DNA of 5,098 nt, from the NCBI GenBank assembly GCA_030043215.1, contig JASHYG010000104.1:1-5098 (forward strand), in the 5' to 3' direction. The position numbers were made by a program, and so were the translations under genes. Origin of the DNA: Gammaproteobacteria bacterium (GTDB lineage Bacteria > Pseudomonadota > Gammaproteobacteria > Steroidobacterales > Steroidobacteraceae). The notes under the pieces are model-generated. The model was not told where the DNA came from and did no database searches. It saw nothing but the letters and a program-made list of their open reading frames with translations. Position 1 is the stretch's first letter. Each line of letters starts with the position of its first letter. Below are positions 4,302 through 5,098 of the stretch, one piece after another.

Positions 4302-5098
4302 GCAAACCTCCTGTGCTCGCCGCCGCCCGCGATGTTCGTGACGCAGCGGCCGCAGAGCTCGGGGTGCTCGGGGTGAGAGCCGACATCCGGGAGGCGATGC
4401 CAGCAGCGCACGCACTTTGCGGCCTGCGTCGGCTTGACCGCGATCCACACCCCTTCCCTCGCCACATCGCTCGCCGGGACCGCCCCTGGAGGAGGCGTCG
4501 AGACCCGGTGCACGCGCGCAGCCGAGGTGATGAGGAAGAAGCGCAGCTCATCCCCGAGCGCGTTGAATCGCTCGTACTCCGCGGGCACGCAGTAAATGTC
4601 GGCCTCGGCATCGAGCGGCGCGCCGATCGCGCCCGCGTCGCGCAGCTTCTCGAGCTCGCGCAGCACGCCGCGCCTGAGCTCGATCAGGCTCGGCCAGTCG
4701 ATGTCGTGAGCGGCGCTCTCGGGCGGCTCGTGCCAGGTGGCAAGGAACACCGACTCCTCACGCGGCCCCGGCAGGCACCGCCAGATCTCCTCGGCGGTGA
4801 ACGACAGGATCGGGGCGAGCCAGCGCACCATGCTCTCCGCGATGTGATGGAGCGCGGTCTGGGCCGAGCGCCGCGCGAGGCTGTCCGCCGGCGTCGTGTA
4901 GAGCCGGTCTCGCACGACATCGAGATAGAAGGCGCTGAGGTCGACGATGCAGAAGTTGTGCACCTTGTGATAGATGAGATGGAAGGCGTACCGCCGGTAT
5001 GCCTCGATGATCTCGGATTGCAGCTCCCGCGTGCGGGCGAGCGCCCACCGGTCGAGCGCGACCATCCGCGCCGGATGCACCGCGTGCTGCGCCGGATC
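4298..5098 (-). CDS. ileS: Isoleucyl-tRNA synthetase, C-terminal part (cut by the window edge)
   Basis: IleRS is the cytoplasmic class I aminoacyl-tRNA synthetase that charges tRNA-Ile. The last 266 residues are visible, out of about 940 in E. coli. The frame is open to the window end, beginning at the codons for DPAQHA, so the GTG at 5080 is an internal Val and not a start. The visible part is the helical anticodon-binding domain, with VALDRWAL, SAFYLDVVRDRLYT, ARRSAQTALHHIAE and WLAPILSFTAEEIW, followed by the C-terminal zinc finger CVRCW...CGRC (four Cys codons between about 4414 and 4343). The end GGGEHRRFA closely matches E. coli GDGEKRKFA. The catalytic HIGH and KMSKS motifs and the editing domain lie outside the window. 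The TGA stop overlaps the lspA GTG start, which supports coupled translation. Confidence 0.97.
   Translation of the reverse strand, partial: DPAQHAVHPARMVALDRWALARTRELQSEIIEAYRRYAFHLIYHKVHNFCIVDLSAFYLDVVRDRLYTTPADSLARRSAQTALHHIAESMVRWLAPILSFTAEEIWRCLPGPREESVFLATWHEPPESAAHDIDWPSLIELRRGVLRELEKLRDAGAIGAPLDAEADIYCVPAEYERFNALGDELRFFLITSAARVHRVSTPPPGAVPASDVAREGVWIAVKPTQAAKCVRCWHRLPDVGSHPEHPELCGRCVTNIAGGGEHRRFA

Noticed and set aside
4302..4448. N-terminal extension of lspA
   Set aside because: It overlaps ileS coding sequence, is Arg-rich and unlike LspA. The GTG at 4301 has a perfect AGGAGG and overlaps the ileS stop.
5078..5080. GTG as a start codon for the ileS fragment
   Set aside because: The frame continues open to the window edge with residues matching IleS, so this is an internal Val codon.

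Overview
The window is high-G+C bacterial chromosomal DNA with every supported gene on the minus strand, so it reads biologically from right to left. The IleS, LspA and IspH sequences resemble the gammaproteobacterial versions residue for residue, as far as E. coli can be recalled from memory. The two unknown secreted proteins and the cysteine-poor Fur-family regulator resemble types I associate with Steroidobacterales/Nevskiales/Xanthomonadales-like bacteria. That placement is an inference from protein character only.

Right-hand block (5098 to 2857): a tightly packed housekeeping operon. It holds the C-terminal 266 residues of isoleucyl-tRNA synthetase (ileS, cut by the window edge), then lspA (signal peptidase II), then ispH (HMBPP reductase, last step of the MEP isoprenoid pathway). 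Neighbouring genes overlap at their stop/start codons (GTGA for ileS/lspA, TGATG or ATGATG for lspA/ispH), which implies translational coupling. The fkpB gene that lies between lspA and ispH in E. coli is absent.

Middle block (2808 to 643): a tandem duplication of an unrecognised gene for a small exported protein (357 and 302 aa precursors). The copies share signal-peptide layout, four cysteines, the same ribosome-binding site at the same spacing, and a 12-bp element just after the stop codon. Conservation is very uneven: one 82-bp block differs at only two silent positions, while a segment of about 55 residues with a CxxC motif is present in only the upstream copy. This is the least understood part of the window.

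Left-hand block (620 to 1): a Fur-family regulator without the structural-zinc cysteine pairs, closest in character to the Irr/PerR-like branch. It has a consensus -10 hexamer only a few bases before its ATG. Last comes a tRNA-Thr(CGU) whose discriminator/CCA end lies just outside the window, with its own likely stable-RNA promoter.

No insertion sequence, CRISPR array, phage gene or convincing U-tract terminator was seen. No gene-free stretch exceeds 300 bases; the longest gap is 112 bases. The plus strand carries only long shadow frames.
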